64,000 bases of DNA from an uncultured Flavobacteriales bacterium (GCA_913055685.1 CAJXKC010000001.1:1178001-1242000); one strand, 5' to 3'; positions 27,387 through 36,205 are shown, counted from the stretch's first letter. The notes: generated from the sequence alone by a model not told the origin. Translations and numbers: made by a program.

Positions 27387-27903
27387 GCTCTTCGATTCTT
27401 TTGTTTAAGGCAATAATATGCAGACTTAGCTCTTCTATTTTCTCAAGCAGAATACGGTCATTTTTTGCCAGGTCCATGCCTTCTTTTAATACCACGTCTG
27501 TACTAGGTACTCCGGGTAAATGGTTTTCTTTTTCAATGAATGCTTCGAGATCTTCGAGGCTCATGAGTGGGTAGTCTTCATCAAAAACATAATCAGCCCA
27601 GCCGGCTTTTCCAGCCACATCAACCTTAACTCTTTCAGTTCTTATACCTTTCTCTACATAAAGTAAGTAGCCATTAGAAGCAGATTGATTTCGATTAAGT
27701 GAGGTTCCAAGATGCAGAACACCTTCTGAATTTACACTCATGGCGAGGTTTTCACCATCCTGGCTGATCACTTCCAATGGGAAATTCACACTGGAATTTA
27801 AGCCGATTTGTACATGATTTTGAATACCTCCTTGCTTGTCTGCGGAGCTTAAGGTGAGAATCAAGCTTAATCCTATTAAAAGTGAAGTGGCTCTTTTTAG
27901 CAT
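27373..27903 (-). CDS. Secreted tail-fibre-like protein with C-terminal coiled coil
   Basis: A 176-residue protein: a signal peptide (about residues 1-21), a beta-rich region of short repeats (SSVNFPLEVISQDG, NSEGVLHLGTSL), then the motif GWADYVFDEDYPLMSLEDLE and HLPGVPS, ending in a heptad-like coiled coil (KIEELSLHIIALNKRIEELEKK). This C-terminal module is common in Bacteroidota adhesins and phage-tail-like trimeric fibres. No self-cleaving S74 catalytic residues are visible. It is translationally coupled to the GH16 gene, so the two may act together on a surface polysaccharide (inference). Confidence 0.7.
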   Translation of the reverse strand: MLKRATSLLIGLSLILTLSSADKQGGIQNHVQIGLNSSVNFPLEVISQDGENLAMSVNSEGVLHLGTSLNRNQSASNGYLLYVEKGIRTERVKVDVAGKAGWADYVFDEDYPLMSLEDLEAFIEKENHLPGVPSTDVVLKEGMDLAKNDRILLEKIEELSLHIIALNKRIEELEKK

Positions 27904-27931
27904 TCTAAAATTTATTTGGCATTGAAATTAA

Positions 27932-27959
27932 AAAAGCCCCGTCAATCGACGAGGCTTTT
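27932..27959 (-). terminator. Terminator of the TonB-dependent receptor gene
   Basis: Hairpin AAAAGCC..CGTC-AATC-GACG..GGCTTTT; on the minus strand the internal mismatch becomes a U-G wobble and a run of six T follows. It lies 3 bases after the receptor stop and upstream of the tail-fibre-like gene. Confidence 0.8.
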
Positions 27960-27961
27960 AA

Positions 27962-30367
27962 TTAGAAATTCGCTCTGATCCCCAGAATGAAGTTTCTTCC
28001 GGGGGCGACCAAGCCACTGCTATAAGGACGGTAGCGTTGGTCGGTGATGTTTTCTACTCCAGCGCTTAGTGACCAATATTCACTGAGTTGATACATTGCT
28101 CTTAAGTTTAGGGTATACCAACCGGGCGAATAGGCTTCACCATTTTCATTAATAATGTAGATATAGTCTTTGCCCCTTTCCTCAAAATTGAGTGCATCGG
28201 GAGCCACTTCACCACTGTATTGCACATTGGCTTCTACTTGCAGCTTATCAACTTTATACTGCAAGCGGCTGATGCCGAACCAAGGCGCCGCATGACGGGA
28301 AGGTCCGATGTTTCCAGCATCATCTTCTTCTTCGCCTCTTTGCCAGTTAAACTGATTACGCCAGGTCCATTGTCCATTTATCTGCCAATCTAAGCCAATT
28401 TGAAATCCATAAACATTAGCGCGCGCGGCATTCTGTACCGCCTGCACCTGACTCAATTCGCCATCGTAAACTAGGCTGTCTTGTCCGCTAAGCACATAAG
28501 GTCGGCGCACCAAGGCATTGTCTAGAAGGGTGTAATAAGCGCTCAAATCGAATTTTACTTGTGCCCCCAGCAAGGCAGCCACGCCCAATTCCGCATTGTA
28601 GGCGTATTCGGCTTCCAAGTTTGGATTAGGCACCACCACAATTTGATCGCCTGAGTCGAAAACTTTGCCGATGTCATCCACATTTGGCGCGCGGAAGGCG
28701 GTTCCTAAATTAAGGCGCCATTTCCATGATTCGGAGGGGCGGTATACAAAGCCCAAACTACCCGTGGTATTCCCCGTGTTTAATTCGCTTTCGCGGAAGG
28801 GTAGGGGGTAAAAATCTTGGTTTCCGCTGAAATCGGTATTAATAGTAAATTGATTGTAGCGCAGACCGAATTGAGAGGTGAATTTTTCACTCCATTCCCA
28901 TTCATGGTTGATATAAACGGCGTAGGATTGCCAAGTGGCCTGTGGATAGCGATCGGCAATGTCATTGCGCTCCTCGGTGAGGATATTGGTCGAATAACCA
29001 TTAGAAGCAACATCATTATAGACTCCTTCCAGTCCGTAAAAGATTTTATGGTCTTTCGACAGGCGTTTGAGTAAGTCGAGGTTAAGTGAATAGGCACTTA
29101 CCGATTCTTCTCTCTGTTGTAGGACTATGGAGTTCCAATCGCGGTCGTTTCGACATTCCTCAAATTGCTGTTGGGCTAAGCGGAGGGTAATGCGATCGGA
29201 GAAAGGAGTGCTTTGGCGATTATTAATCTCCAATTTATTCATCATCCAAATTTGCGGACCGTAATACCATTCGGTCGAGCGTGGATTGCCATTACGAGTG
29301 CGAATAAGGCGGTCATAGCGATCGTAATTACTGGTTTCAGAATAGTGCAGGGCATATTCAAAATCCCATTTAGAATTGGGCTTATACAGCAATTTGTGCA
29401 TGGTGGTGAATTGGTCGAAACCAGTGTTTTTTTGCACCTCTGGATCGGGATTGCGCACTGCGGCAAAACCATCCGAAACATACCACCTACGTAATAACTG
29501 ATCGGAGCCTTTGGAGCCCATGCGCAGATCGCCGTAATTGAAATAGGAAGCGCTTCCGCGATAAGCCCATTTTTGTCCTCCGATATTAATATCGAAGTGA
29601 TGACTGTTCTCATTATTGGCACTCGAAACTCGGCTGTAGGTACTGCCTTTCACCAGTAAATCAGAGTTGCTGCTTAAGTCAGGGCTTAAAGTACTAAAGC
29701 TCATTACGCCCCCAATAGCATCAGAGCCGTAAATAACTGAGCCTGGCCCAAAGTAAACTTCGGTCCGTTCTACCGCGAAGGGGTCTAAGGAAATTACCTG
29801 TTGCAAATTCCCAGAGCGGAAAATGGCATTATTCATGCGAATTCCGTCTACCGCAATTAAGAGGCGATTGGTAGCAAAACCACGTATCATTGGGCTTCCT
29901 CCACCTTGCTGACTTTTCTGAATAAATACCTCACCGCTCGAGCCGAGCAGGTCGGCAGTAGTTTGAGGATTATTGAAAATGACGTCCTTGGTTTTTAAGG
30001 TGCTGATATTATAAGGCAGCTCGCGCGAAGATTGATTCCAGCGGGTGGCAGAAATCACCACCTGATCGAGGGCTAAGGGCTGTGAGTTAAGTCCGATCTT
30101 AAACTTAAGTTGCTTAAGATCACTATAGCTTACGATAAGAGTTTGATAACCTAAAGAGCTAATTTCTATTTCACGGGCGCCTTTAAAAGCAGTAATGTCT
30201 ACGATACCTCTGTCATTGGTATAGAGTGCCCCAAGGTTATCGGTAAAAACGCGCACGACTACCCTTTCCAAAGCTTGTTTTTCTTCGGCATCGTACACAT
30301 AAAGTTGCTGGGCTTGCAAGCTAAAGGTGCAGGCAAGCAGCAAAAGCAGTTTATATATTTTTTGCAT
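27962..30367 (-). CDS. TonB-dependent outer-membrane receptor (heme/hemoglobin-type)
   Basis: An 801-residue outer-membrane transporter. Signal peptide 1-20, a carboxypeptidase-like N-terminal extension (about 21-95), a plug domain with SPMIRGFATNRLLIAVDGIR and FGPGSVIYGSDAIGGVMSF, and a 22-strand-type barrel ending with FILGIRANF. The plug sequence resembles hemoglobin/transferrin/lactoferrin-type receptors, suggesting heme or another iron compound, but substrate prediction from the plug is weak. The upstream gene (30403-30936) is 35 bases away and probably shares its promoter. Confidence 0.88.
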   Translation of the reverse strand: MQKIYKLLLLLACTFSLQAQQLYVYDAEEKQALERVVVRVFTDNLGALYTNDRGIVDITAFKGAREIEISSLGYQTLIVSYSDLKQLKFKIGLNSQPLALDQVVISATRWNQSSRELPYNISTLKTKDVIFNNPQTTADLLGSSGEVFIQKSQQGGGSPMIRGFATNRLLIAVDGIRMNNAIFRSGNLQQVISLDPFAVERTEVYFGPGSVIYGSDAIGGVMSFSTLSPDLSSNSDLLVKGSTYSRVSSANNENSHHFDINIGGQKWAYRGSASYFNYGDLRMGSKGSDQLLRRWYVSDGFAAVRNPDPEVQKNTGFDQFTTMHKLLYKPNSKWDFEYALHYSETSNYDRYDRLIRTRNGNPRSTEWYYGPQIWMMNKLEINNRQSTPFSDRITLRLAQQQFEECRNDRDWNSIVLQQREESVSAYSLNLDLLKRLSKDHKIFYGLEGVYNDVASNGYSTNILTEERNDIADRYPQATWQSYAVYINHEWEWSEKFTSQFGLRYNQFTINTDFSGNQDFYPLPFRESELNTGNTTGSLGFVYRPSESWKWRLNLGTAFRAPNVDDIGKVFDSGDQIVVVPNPNLEAEYAYNAELGVAALLGAQVKFDLSAYYTLLDNALVRRPYVLSGQDSLVYDGELSQVQAVQNAARANVYGFQIGLDWQINGQWTWRNQFNWQRGEEEDDAGNIGPSRHAAPWFGISRLQYKVDKLQVEANVQYSGEVAPDALNFEERGKDYIYIINENGEAYSPGWYTLNLRAMYQLSEYWSLSAGVENITDQRYRPYSSGLVAPGRNFILGIRANF

Positions 30368-30402
30368 GTCTTTTTAAATTAAGTTCTGAATTATTGATGG
30401 TT

Positions 30403-30936
30403 TCAGAACTTAAATCGGGGTGGAGGGTCGTCTAAGCTTAAGCTAGTGCTTAAACCAAGATCGTTCATCAAGCGAAAGCTTTTTTCTTGGTAATTGAAAG
30501 GATTAAATAGGAAGGTCTTGGCCAGGAATTGATTTTTTAGAACCTTAAAAAAGTGCAGTTCTTTGTCGCTGGGTTTGGGATGATGTTTTTCTAAAAGCTT
30601 AGTAAAGCGTTTTTTTAAGCTGCTTTCCTGGTGGTCGAGCCAGGCCGAAACTTTTACCGTGTTTCCTTCCTTTTGGATGCGATAGACATCGTATTTATAG
30701 CCATGGTATAAAAATTCCTTGCCTTCTTCTTCCCATTCCAGCGCTTCATAGTCTGCCAAATTCCATTCGAAATGCTCAAGTTCATGGTCTGCGATGCCCG
30801 ATTCGAACAGCACTTTAACTTCCTTTCTGATCTGATTTACCTTTTGCTGATACAATCCGAGGTGCAGCAAAAAGGGCACTGCTACCGCTAAGGATAGGCT
30901 AAATGCAAGGCCATATGAGAGGATTGATCGAAACAT
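30403..30936 (-). CDS. Small single-pass membrane protein upstream of the TonB receptor, unknown function
   Basis: A 177-residue protein from ATG 30936, not recognised. One hydrophobic segment (about residues 5-25) is followed by a soluble charged part with many Glu/Lys/His and Trp residues (LEHFEWNLADYEALEWEEEGKEFLYHG) and ends DDPPPRFKF. A longer frame upstream would run through the promoter and into the divergent EamA gene and was rejected. It has the best -33/-7 promoter in the window and is followed by the receptor gene, so the pair is likely co-transcribed. A role as receptor accessory is only inference. Confidence 0.65.
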   Translation of the reverse strand: MFRSILSYGLAFSLSLAVAVPFLLHLGLYQQKVNQIRKEVKVLFESGIADHELEHFEWNLADYEALEWEEEGKEFLYHGYKYDVYRIQKEGNTVKVSAWLDHQESSLKKRFTKLLEKHHPKPSDKELHFFKVLKNQFLAKTFLFNPFNYQEKSFRLMNDLGLSTSLSLDDPPPRFKF

Positions 30937-30947
30937 TCTATCTGTCG

Positions 30948-30978
30948 CAAAGATAGTTGGATGTAGGCTTGCGACAAA
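30948..30978 (-). promoter_or_regulatory. Promoter for the small membrane protein-TonB receptor operon
   Basis: On the minus strand TTTG (30978-30975), a 19-base spacer, then TATCTTTG (30955-30948): a textbook Bacteroidota promoter, 12 bases before the ATG at 30936. Confidence 0.7.
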
Positions 30979-30981
30979 GAC

Positions 30982-30989
30982 TAACTTTG
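30982..30989 (+). promoter_or_regulatory. -7 box for the EamA transporter gene
   Basis: TAACTTTG is an exact TAnnTTTG match ending 6 bases before the ATG at 30995, so the transcript would be nearly leaderless. It lies back-to-back with the divergent promoter of the TonB receptor operon, 4 bases from that -33 element. Confidence 0.5.
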
Positions 30990-30994
30990 CCGCC

Positions 30995-31930
30995 ATGAGC
31001 GAAAAAGGAATGAAGCCGGCTTTGGCTTGGTTTTTATTTATCAGTTTAGCCCTTATCTGGGGTAGTTCCTTCATATTGATGAAGCGCGGTTTGCAGAGTT
31101 TCGATTATGTGCAAATTGCTTTCATACGAATCAGTACCGCCTGGCTTTTTTCGGTCTTAATTGCCTTTCGTCGCTTTAAGCGTTTCCAACGAAAGGACCT
31201 CATTGCCCTATTAGCGGTGGGCTATTTCGGTAATGGAATTCCCTATGTACTTTTTCCCTTGGCGGTGACTAAATTGGATTCGTCATTAGTGGGTATTTTG
31301 AATTCTTTAGTACCCTTGTTTACGCTTGTTTTGGGGCTAATTTGGTTTGGGGTTAAGGTGCGATGGATTGGTGCAATGGGTATAGTTCTGGGCTTTGCCG
31401 GTGCTCTTTGGTTGCTCTTACCCGGTTTAGATGTGAATCCTGCGAAACTTTCCTATGGTATATATCCAATTCTGGCCACCATTTGTTACGCGATAAGCAT
31501 CAATTTTATAAACCTTAAGCTTAGAGACCTCGACTCCTTATCCATAACATTGCTAAGCACTTCAACTATTGGTCCTCCGGCCCTTATGTATTTAATGGGA
31601 ACCGATTTTATTGAAGTGATGCAGACCGATCCAGAGGCTTGGAAAAACTTAGGCTATATCAGCCTCTTGGGCATTGTGGGTAGCAGCTTGGCAGTAATTA
31701 TTTTCAATTACCTGATCAAGGGAACATCCTCTTTATTTGCCGCCAGTGTTACCTATGCTATACCCATGGTTGCTTTGCTGTGGGGTGTTTGGGACGGAGA
31801 AGCGGTTGGACCGGAACACTTTGTAGGGATGACCCTAATTCTAGTAGGAGTTTATTTAGTAAACCTTAAAGGCTCTCCTGCCGATCGTATACGCAAGCGA
31901 TTGCAAGGCAAAGAAAAAGCCGCTCCCTAG
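30995..31930 (+). CDS. EamA/DMT-family transporter
   Basis: A 311-residue drug/metabolite transporter with about ten transmembrane helices in two EamA repeats (about residues 10-145 and 160-300). The opening LIWGSSFILMKRGL is typical. Such proteins usually export amino acids or other small metabolites; the substrate is unknown. Its stop codon lies inside a terminator shared with the convergent M16 gene. Confidence 0.88.
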   Translation: MSEKGMKPALAWFLFISLALIWGSSFILMKRGLQSFDYVQIAFIRISTAWLFSVLIAFRRFKRFQRKDLIALLAVGYFGNGIPYVLFPLAVTKLDSSLVGILNSLVPLFTLVLGLIWFGVKVRWIGAMGIVLGFAGALWLLLPGLDVNPAKLSYGIYPILATICYAISINFINLKLRDLDSLSITLLSTSTIGPPALMYLMGTDFIEVMQTDPEAWKNLGYISLLGIVGSSLAVIIFNYLIKGTSSLFAASVTYAIPMVALLWGVWDGEAVGPEHFVGMTLILVGVYLVNLKGSPADRIRKRLQGKEKAAP

Positions 31931-31942
31931 GGAAGCGGCTTT
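31916..31942. terminator. Bidirectional terminator between EamA and M16 genes
   Basis: Stem AAAGCCGCT/AGCGGCTTT (31916-31924/31934-31942). The minus-strand copy is followed by TTC after a T tract and is stronger; the plus-strand T tract is short. The EamA stop codon (31928-31930) is in the loop. Confidence 0.7.
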
Positions 31943-31964
31943 AGAAATTTAATAGAAGCTTAGC

Positions 31965-34037
31965 TTATTCGTAGCTAAAAGCACTTTTCTTAATCTTGGT
32001 ATTTACCAAAACCTCCTGCACATCGATGCTTACCGATTGCGGACCAGAAATTTTAATGCTATAAGGGAACATAACGCCGTTTACTTCGCGGTAGTCGCTA
32101 GTGCTTTGGGCCATGGTCATAGTTCCTTGCGGTCCTTCCATGCTGGTTTCTTCCTTGATTTTTAAACCAGTTTCAACTGAGTAATACTCGGAAATGATGT
32201 TGCCATCGCCCTTGTCTACTTCAATTAGGTAGGCTTTTTCACCGTCTACTAAGTTGATAGAAGCAAGGTTTAATTTATATCCTAAAGCTTCGTATTGCGT
32301 TTCGGCAAAGAAGGTAATACGGTCTTTTAAGGCCTCAATCTGCTCGCCTTCCAACTCTTGCTTTCCTTGCATTCCACCGGTGATGGCTTTTTTACCATCG
32401 TATACGGTTTTTTGCACAACACCCATTCCGCCAACACTCATTTCGTTGAAGTATAAATCGGGGCGCTTGCGCATTTCTACGCTAGTGGCTTGCATAGGCA
32501 TTCCTGCAATACTCACGTTGCTGGTAATCTTAAGGTCTTTTACGGCTTCCAATGCTTCTTTACCGCCTAAGGCCTCAACGTACTTATTGATTACATCGCT
32601 AGCGGTCATTCCGTCGGGAACGGGTAAGCTAGGCGGACCAGTTTCTTCACCATTAAAGTCGTAGAAGCTAACCGGACCAAATTTCTCGAGGTCAGAAATA
32701 ATTTCGGAACCTTTACCTACCGCGGTAATTACCAAATTATCCGCTTTGATGTATTTCTTGGCTGTGGCCATTACATCTTCTGCGGTAAGCGCGTCTAATT
32801 TCTTAAGGTAGGTTTCGTAGTAATCTTTAGGTAAGCCGTAACGCTCGATGTTTAAAGCAAAACGCGCAATGGTTTGAGGGCTCTCCAAAGAGCTGCCAAA
32901 AGTACCAATGATATAGTTTTTCGCCGCTTGTAAATCCTCGGCAGCCACCGGTTCATTCTGAAGGCGCTTAAACTCCTTGATGAATTCCATTACCGCGCTA
33001 TCGGTAACCTCAGTACGCACACTGGCGCTTGCGCTGAAAGAGCCTACCAAACGATCGGTGTCGTAGCTAGAGTAAGCGCCATAGGTGTAACCTTTGTCCT
33101 CACGGATGTTTTTAAATAAACGCCCGATACTGCCACCACCTAAGATTTGGTTTACTAGACGCATTTTCACCGCGTCTTCGTGACCAGGCTTTAAATCAAT
33201 CGTGTTTCCTAACTCCAATACAGTTTGTACCGAAGCATTACGGTTAATGATTTTTACTTCGGTCTTGTCGTAAGAAGGAACCGCAGCATACTCTGTGCTT
33301 GGAACCTCTTTACGCTGCCAGTCACCGAAGTGCTTTTTAATTAGTCTTTTTGCTTTACGCGGACTAATATCACCCACTACGGTAATGTATGTGTTATTAG
33401 GTGCCCAATAGGTATCGTAATAGTTTTTACAATCCTCGAGGGTGATATTGTTTAAGCTTGCTTCGGTTTCTAATTCACCGTAAGGATGATCGGCACCGTA
33501 AAGGCTGCGATTAACCAAACGAGAACTTAAAGTGTTAGGATCTTCTTTACCGCTTTCTATGCCAGAAAGTGACTGCTTCTTAAGCTTTTCAAACTCCTCA
33601 ATTGGGAAGGATGGGTTAAGGGCAACGTCCGCTAAAAGCTCAACGATTTCATCCTCGTATTTGCTTAGGCCTGAGGCAAAAACATTGGCCGATCCGGTGA
33701 ATAGGCGTGCGCCAATGAAGTCCACTTCCTCGTCCAATTGGTCTTTGCTACGGTTGGTAGTTCCCTGACGTAATAAGGAGCCAGCGATAGATACATAACC
33801 GGCTTTATCTCCTTCAACAATTGGGTTACGGTCAACCACCAAGCTAAAGGAAACACGTGGTAGTTTATCGTTTTCTACAACAATGATTTTCAAGCCATTG
33901 TCGAGTTCATACATTTTATACTCGCCAAACTTAATTTCCTTTGCGGGAGCGGGCTCAGGGCGAACTGAGCGATCGAGCTGAGCAAAGGCAGCGGTGCTGA
34001 TAAGCAAGGTGAAAAGACTGCTGATAATTCGTTTCAT
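31965..34037 (-). CDS. M16-family protein without zinc motif, with LolA-like C-terminal domain
   Basis: A 690-residue secreted protein (signal peptide ends AAFAQ). Residues about 45-460 form a two-domain M16 fold, but the HxxEH zinc motif is missing: the equivalent segment reads SIAGSLLRQGT. A C-terminal part of about 215 residues (SDVINKYVEALGG... YREVNGVMFPYSIKI) resembles outer-membrane-lipoprotein-sorting/LolA-like domains. It is 8 bases downstream of an active M16 gene, matching known heterodimers of catalytic and non-catalytic M16 subunits. The LolA-like fold could bind a lipid or lipoprotein (inference). Confidence 0.83.
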   Translation of the reverse strand: MKRIISSLFTLLISTAAFAQLDRSVRPEPAPAKEIKFGEYKMYELDNGLKIIVVENDKLPRVSFSLVVDRNPIVEGDKAGYVSIAGSLLRQGTTNRSKDQLDEEVDFIGARLFTGSANVFASGLSKYEDEIVELLADVALNPSFPIEEFEKLKKQSLSGIESGKEDPNTLSSRLVNRSLYGADHPYGELETEASLNNITLEDCKNYYDTYWAPNNTYITVVGDISPRKAKRLIKKHFGDWQRKEVPSTEYAAVPSYDKTEVKIINRNASVQTVLELGNTIDLKPGHEDAVKMRLVNQILGGGSIGRLFKNIREDKGYTYGAYSSYDTDRLVGSFSASASVRTEVTDSAVMEFIKEFKRLQNEPVAAEDLQAAKNYIIGTFGSSLESPQTIARFALNIERYGLPKDYYETYLKKLDALTAEDVMATAKKYIKADNLVITAVGKGSEIISDLEKFGPVSFYDFNGEETGPPSLPVPDGMTASDVINKYVEALGGKEALEAVKDLKITSNVSIAGMPMQATSVEMRKRPDLYFNEMSVGGMGVVQKTVYDGKKAITGGMQGKQELEGEQIEALKDRITFFAETQYEALGYKLNLASINLVDGEKAYLIEVDKGDGNIISEYYSVETGLKIKEETSMEGPQGTMTMAQSTSDYREVNGVMFPYSIKISGPQSVSIDVQEVLVNTKIKKSAFSYE

Positions 34038-34045
34038 GGTAAATC

Positions 34046-35368
34046 TTATTGCTGTTCAGATTTAGGTAAATAGTAAAGTACCACGCGGTTTTCGGGGCGT
34101 AGGTATTTCTTCGCTACCTCTAAAAGGTATTCGCGGTCAATTTTACGGTATTCCTTAATCTCGGTATTAATGAGATTGGCATCGCCATAGTATACGTGAT
34201 AATTGGCCAAACTTTCGGCAATACCAGCCATACTACCATTGGTAGACACAAACTGGTTCTCGAGTTTGTTTTGAATCTTCTGGTAATCGCGTTCGGAAAT
34301 CATTTCCTGGGTCATGGTATTAATTTCATCGTCAATTGCTTTGATGAAATCTCCAAGATCCACCCCTTGGTTAGCCAATCCGAAGGTGATAAACAAACCG
34401 GCGTTTTCTAAGGTGAAGGGGAAAGATTGAACCACTAGACCTAATTGATTGTCGTCTACAATGCTCTTGTATAAACGTGAGCTTTGTCCGTCCGATAGAA
34501 TGGTAGAAATCATGTCCATGGCATAGGCCTCTTTGGTGCCTTGCTTGGGACTACGATAACCGATAAATACTCCTGGTAATTGGATATTATCGTAAACCGT
34601 ATCAATTACTTGGCTAGCTAAGGGCGCTGGCGCTTCAGTCGGACGAGGAATTTCATTGGTTCCAGTAGGGATACCACTAAAATATTTCGCAATCCATTCT
34701 TTAGCCTGGTCGATGTCGATATCACCAGCAATAGAAAGGGTAGCATTATTAGGAGCGTAAAAAGTCTTGTAGAAATCTTCGAAATCTGCTATTTCCGCTG
34801 CATTTAAATCTTCCATGGTGCCAATAGGAGGAATGCCATAATAGCTGTCTTTAAAAGCAGCTCCAAACATCTTTTCTTGGAAAGAACCATAAGGTTGGTT
34901 GTCGATACGCAAACGTTTTTCTTCTTTCACTACTTCGCGCTGGGTTTCTACCCCTTGCATATCTACGGTAGCGTGGAACATACGCTCACTTTCTAACCAC
35001 AATCCTAATTCCAATTGATTGGAAGGTAGGATTTCATAATAAAAGGTGCGGTCAAAACTAGTATTGGCATTTAATTGGCCGCCATTGGATTGTACCAATT
35101 CCATGTATTCACCCCTTTCAATATTGGGTGATCCTTCGAACATGAGGTGTTCAAAAAAGTGGGCAAAGCCAGAACGACCTTCTTTTTCGTTTTTACTGCC
35201 CACGTGATAAAGTACGGATACCGCCACAATAGGCGTACTGTGGTCTTCATGTAAGATTACATGTAAGCCATTGTCGAGGTCGTATTCTTCAAATTTAATC
35301 TTAGTCTGAGCATTTAAGCTGCCCATGCCAAGCAGAAGAACTAAACCAAGAAGATTTTTCTTCATCAT
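34046..35368 (-). CDS. Secreted M16-family zinc peptidase (active subunit)
   Basis: A 440-residue periplasmic peptidase (signal peptide ends SLNAQ). The zinc motif HFFEH is at residues 70-74; the third ligand Glu is expected in QREVVKEEKRLR. The later substrate-binding half with LSDGQSSRLYKSIV is intact. It precedes the inactive M16 partner gene by 8 bases and probably forms a heterodimer with it. The first two codons are both ATG; either could serve. Confidence 0.9.
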   Translation of the reverse strand: MMKKNLLGLVLLLGMGSLNAQTKIKFEEYDLDNGLHVILHEDHSTPIVAVSVLYHVGSKNEKEGRSGFAHFFEHLMFEGSPNIERGEYMELVQSNGGQLNANTSFDRTFYYEILPSNQLELGLWLESERMFHATVDMQGVETQREVVKEEKRLRIDNQPYGSFQEKMFGAAFKDSYYGIPPIGTMEDLNAAEIADFEDFYKTFYAPNNATLSIAGDIDIDQAKEWIAKYFSGIPTGTNEIPRPTEAPAPLASQVIDTVYDNIQLPGVFIGYRSPKQGTKEAYAMDMISTILSDGQSSRLYKSIVDDNQLGLVVQSFPFTLENAGLFITFGLANQGVDLGDFIKAIDDEINTMTQEMISERDYQKIQNKLENQFVSTNGSMAGIAESLANYHVYYGDANLINTEIKEYRKIDREYLLEVAKKYLRPENRVVLYYLPKSEQQ

Positions 35369-35579
35369 GAAATAGATTTTGTGTTCATTTTAACGCCTGT
35401 AGCGCTGCCGCAATGTTAAGGCTTTTTGCGCAAAATTTAAGGGGCAAGCAGGCTCTAAAAGCCGAGAATAGCCACTAAATTTGTTAAGAATTTGTGAAAT
35501 TTAAGCAAGCCGACTTTAGGCTCTTAGCTCAAAAAATCAAAAAAGATTCGAGGGCTATGTTATTGTAGGATAATTGTTT

Positions 35580-35587
35580 TACATTTG
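35580..35587 (+). promoter_or_regulatory. -7 box for rplU-rpmA
   Basis: TACATTTG, an exact TAnnTTTG match, 21 bases before the rplU ATG at 35609. The same eight bases occur before tRNA-Ser at 60796. The 240-base gap upstream of it (35369-35608) holds no gene that I can see. Confidence 0.55.
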
Positions 35588-35608
35588 CAGCCCAAAATTT
35601 TTAAGAAT

Positions 35609-35917
35609 ATGTACGCCATCGTAGAGATAGCAGGGCACCAGTACAAAGTACAAAAAGATCAGCGCATCTTTGTTAATCGTCTTGATGCTAAGGAAGGAGC
35701 GAAAGTTTCTTTCGACCGAGTATTATTAACAGACGACAAAGGCAAAGTTGAAGTTGGCGCCCCGGTTATAGAAGGCATCAAAGTTGATGCAAAGGTTATT
35801 CAGCACACCAAAGCTGATAAGGTATTAGTGTTTAAAAAGAAACGTCGTAAAGGTTACCAGAAGATGAACGGTCACCGGCAGTACATCTCTCAAATTGAGA
35901 TTACTAAGATCGGTTAA
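35609..35917 (+). CDS. rplU: 50S ribosomal protein L21
   Basis: A 102-residue L21 starting MYAIVEIAGHQYKVQK; the C-terminal basic segment KKKRRKGYQKMNGHRQ is typical and binds 23S rRNA. ATG 35609 is chosen; a TTG at 35585 lies within the -7 promoter box. It is followed by rpmA after 30 bases, the universal rplU-rpmA order. Confidence 0.97.
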   Translation: MYAIVEIAGHQYKVQKDQRIFVNRLDAKEGAKVSFDRVLLTDDKGKVEVGAPVIEGIKVDAKVIQHTKADKVLVFKKKRRKGYQKMNGHRQYISQIEITKIG

Positions 35918-35947
35918 TCGGTAACTATAACTCAAAATTTTTAAGAC

Positions 35948-36205
35948 ATGGCTCACAAAAAAGGAGTAGGTAGTTCGAAGAACGGACGCGAATCAGAAAG
36001 TAAACGTCTTGGTGTAAAGATCTTCGGTGGTCAGCAGGCTATCGCGGGTAACATCATTGTACGTCAACGTGGAACTCGTCACAATGCAGGAGCTAATGTA
36101 GGTATGGGTAAAGATCACACCTTATTTGCTCTAGTAGACGGTACGGTAACATTCCGTAAGAAAGCTAATAATAAGTCTTACGTATCGGTAGAGCCAAACG
36201 CTTAA
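35948..36205 (+). CDS. rpmA: 50S ribosomal protein L27
   Basis: An 85-residue L27 starting [20 protein letters not shown], with [10 protein letters not shown]-like and [11 protein letters not shown] segments. The N-terminus lies near the peptidyl-transferase centre. It has no cleavable N-terminal extension of the Firmicutes type. A terminator follows 27 bases after the stop. Confidence 0.97.
   Translation: MAHKKGVGSSKNGRESESKRLGVKIFGGQQAIAGNIIVRQRGTRHNAGANVGMGKDHTLFALVDGTVTFRKKANNKSYVSVEPNA

Noticed and set aside
27373-27903. Prophage tail fibre as sign of a prophage
   Set aside because: No other phage genes nearby; the protein has a Sec signal peptide and is coupled to a GH16 gene, so a secreted adhesin is more likely.
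29242-29622. Minus-strand 126-residue frame inside the TonB receptor gene
   Set aside because: Shadow of the receptor frame with no signal, motif or start context.
30937-31074. Longer start for the small membrane protein upstream of the TonB receptor
   Set aside because: It would run through its own promoter and into the divergent EamA coding region.
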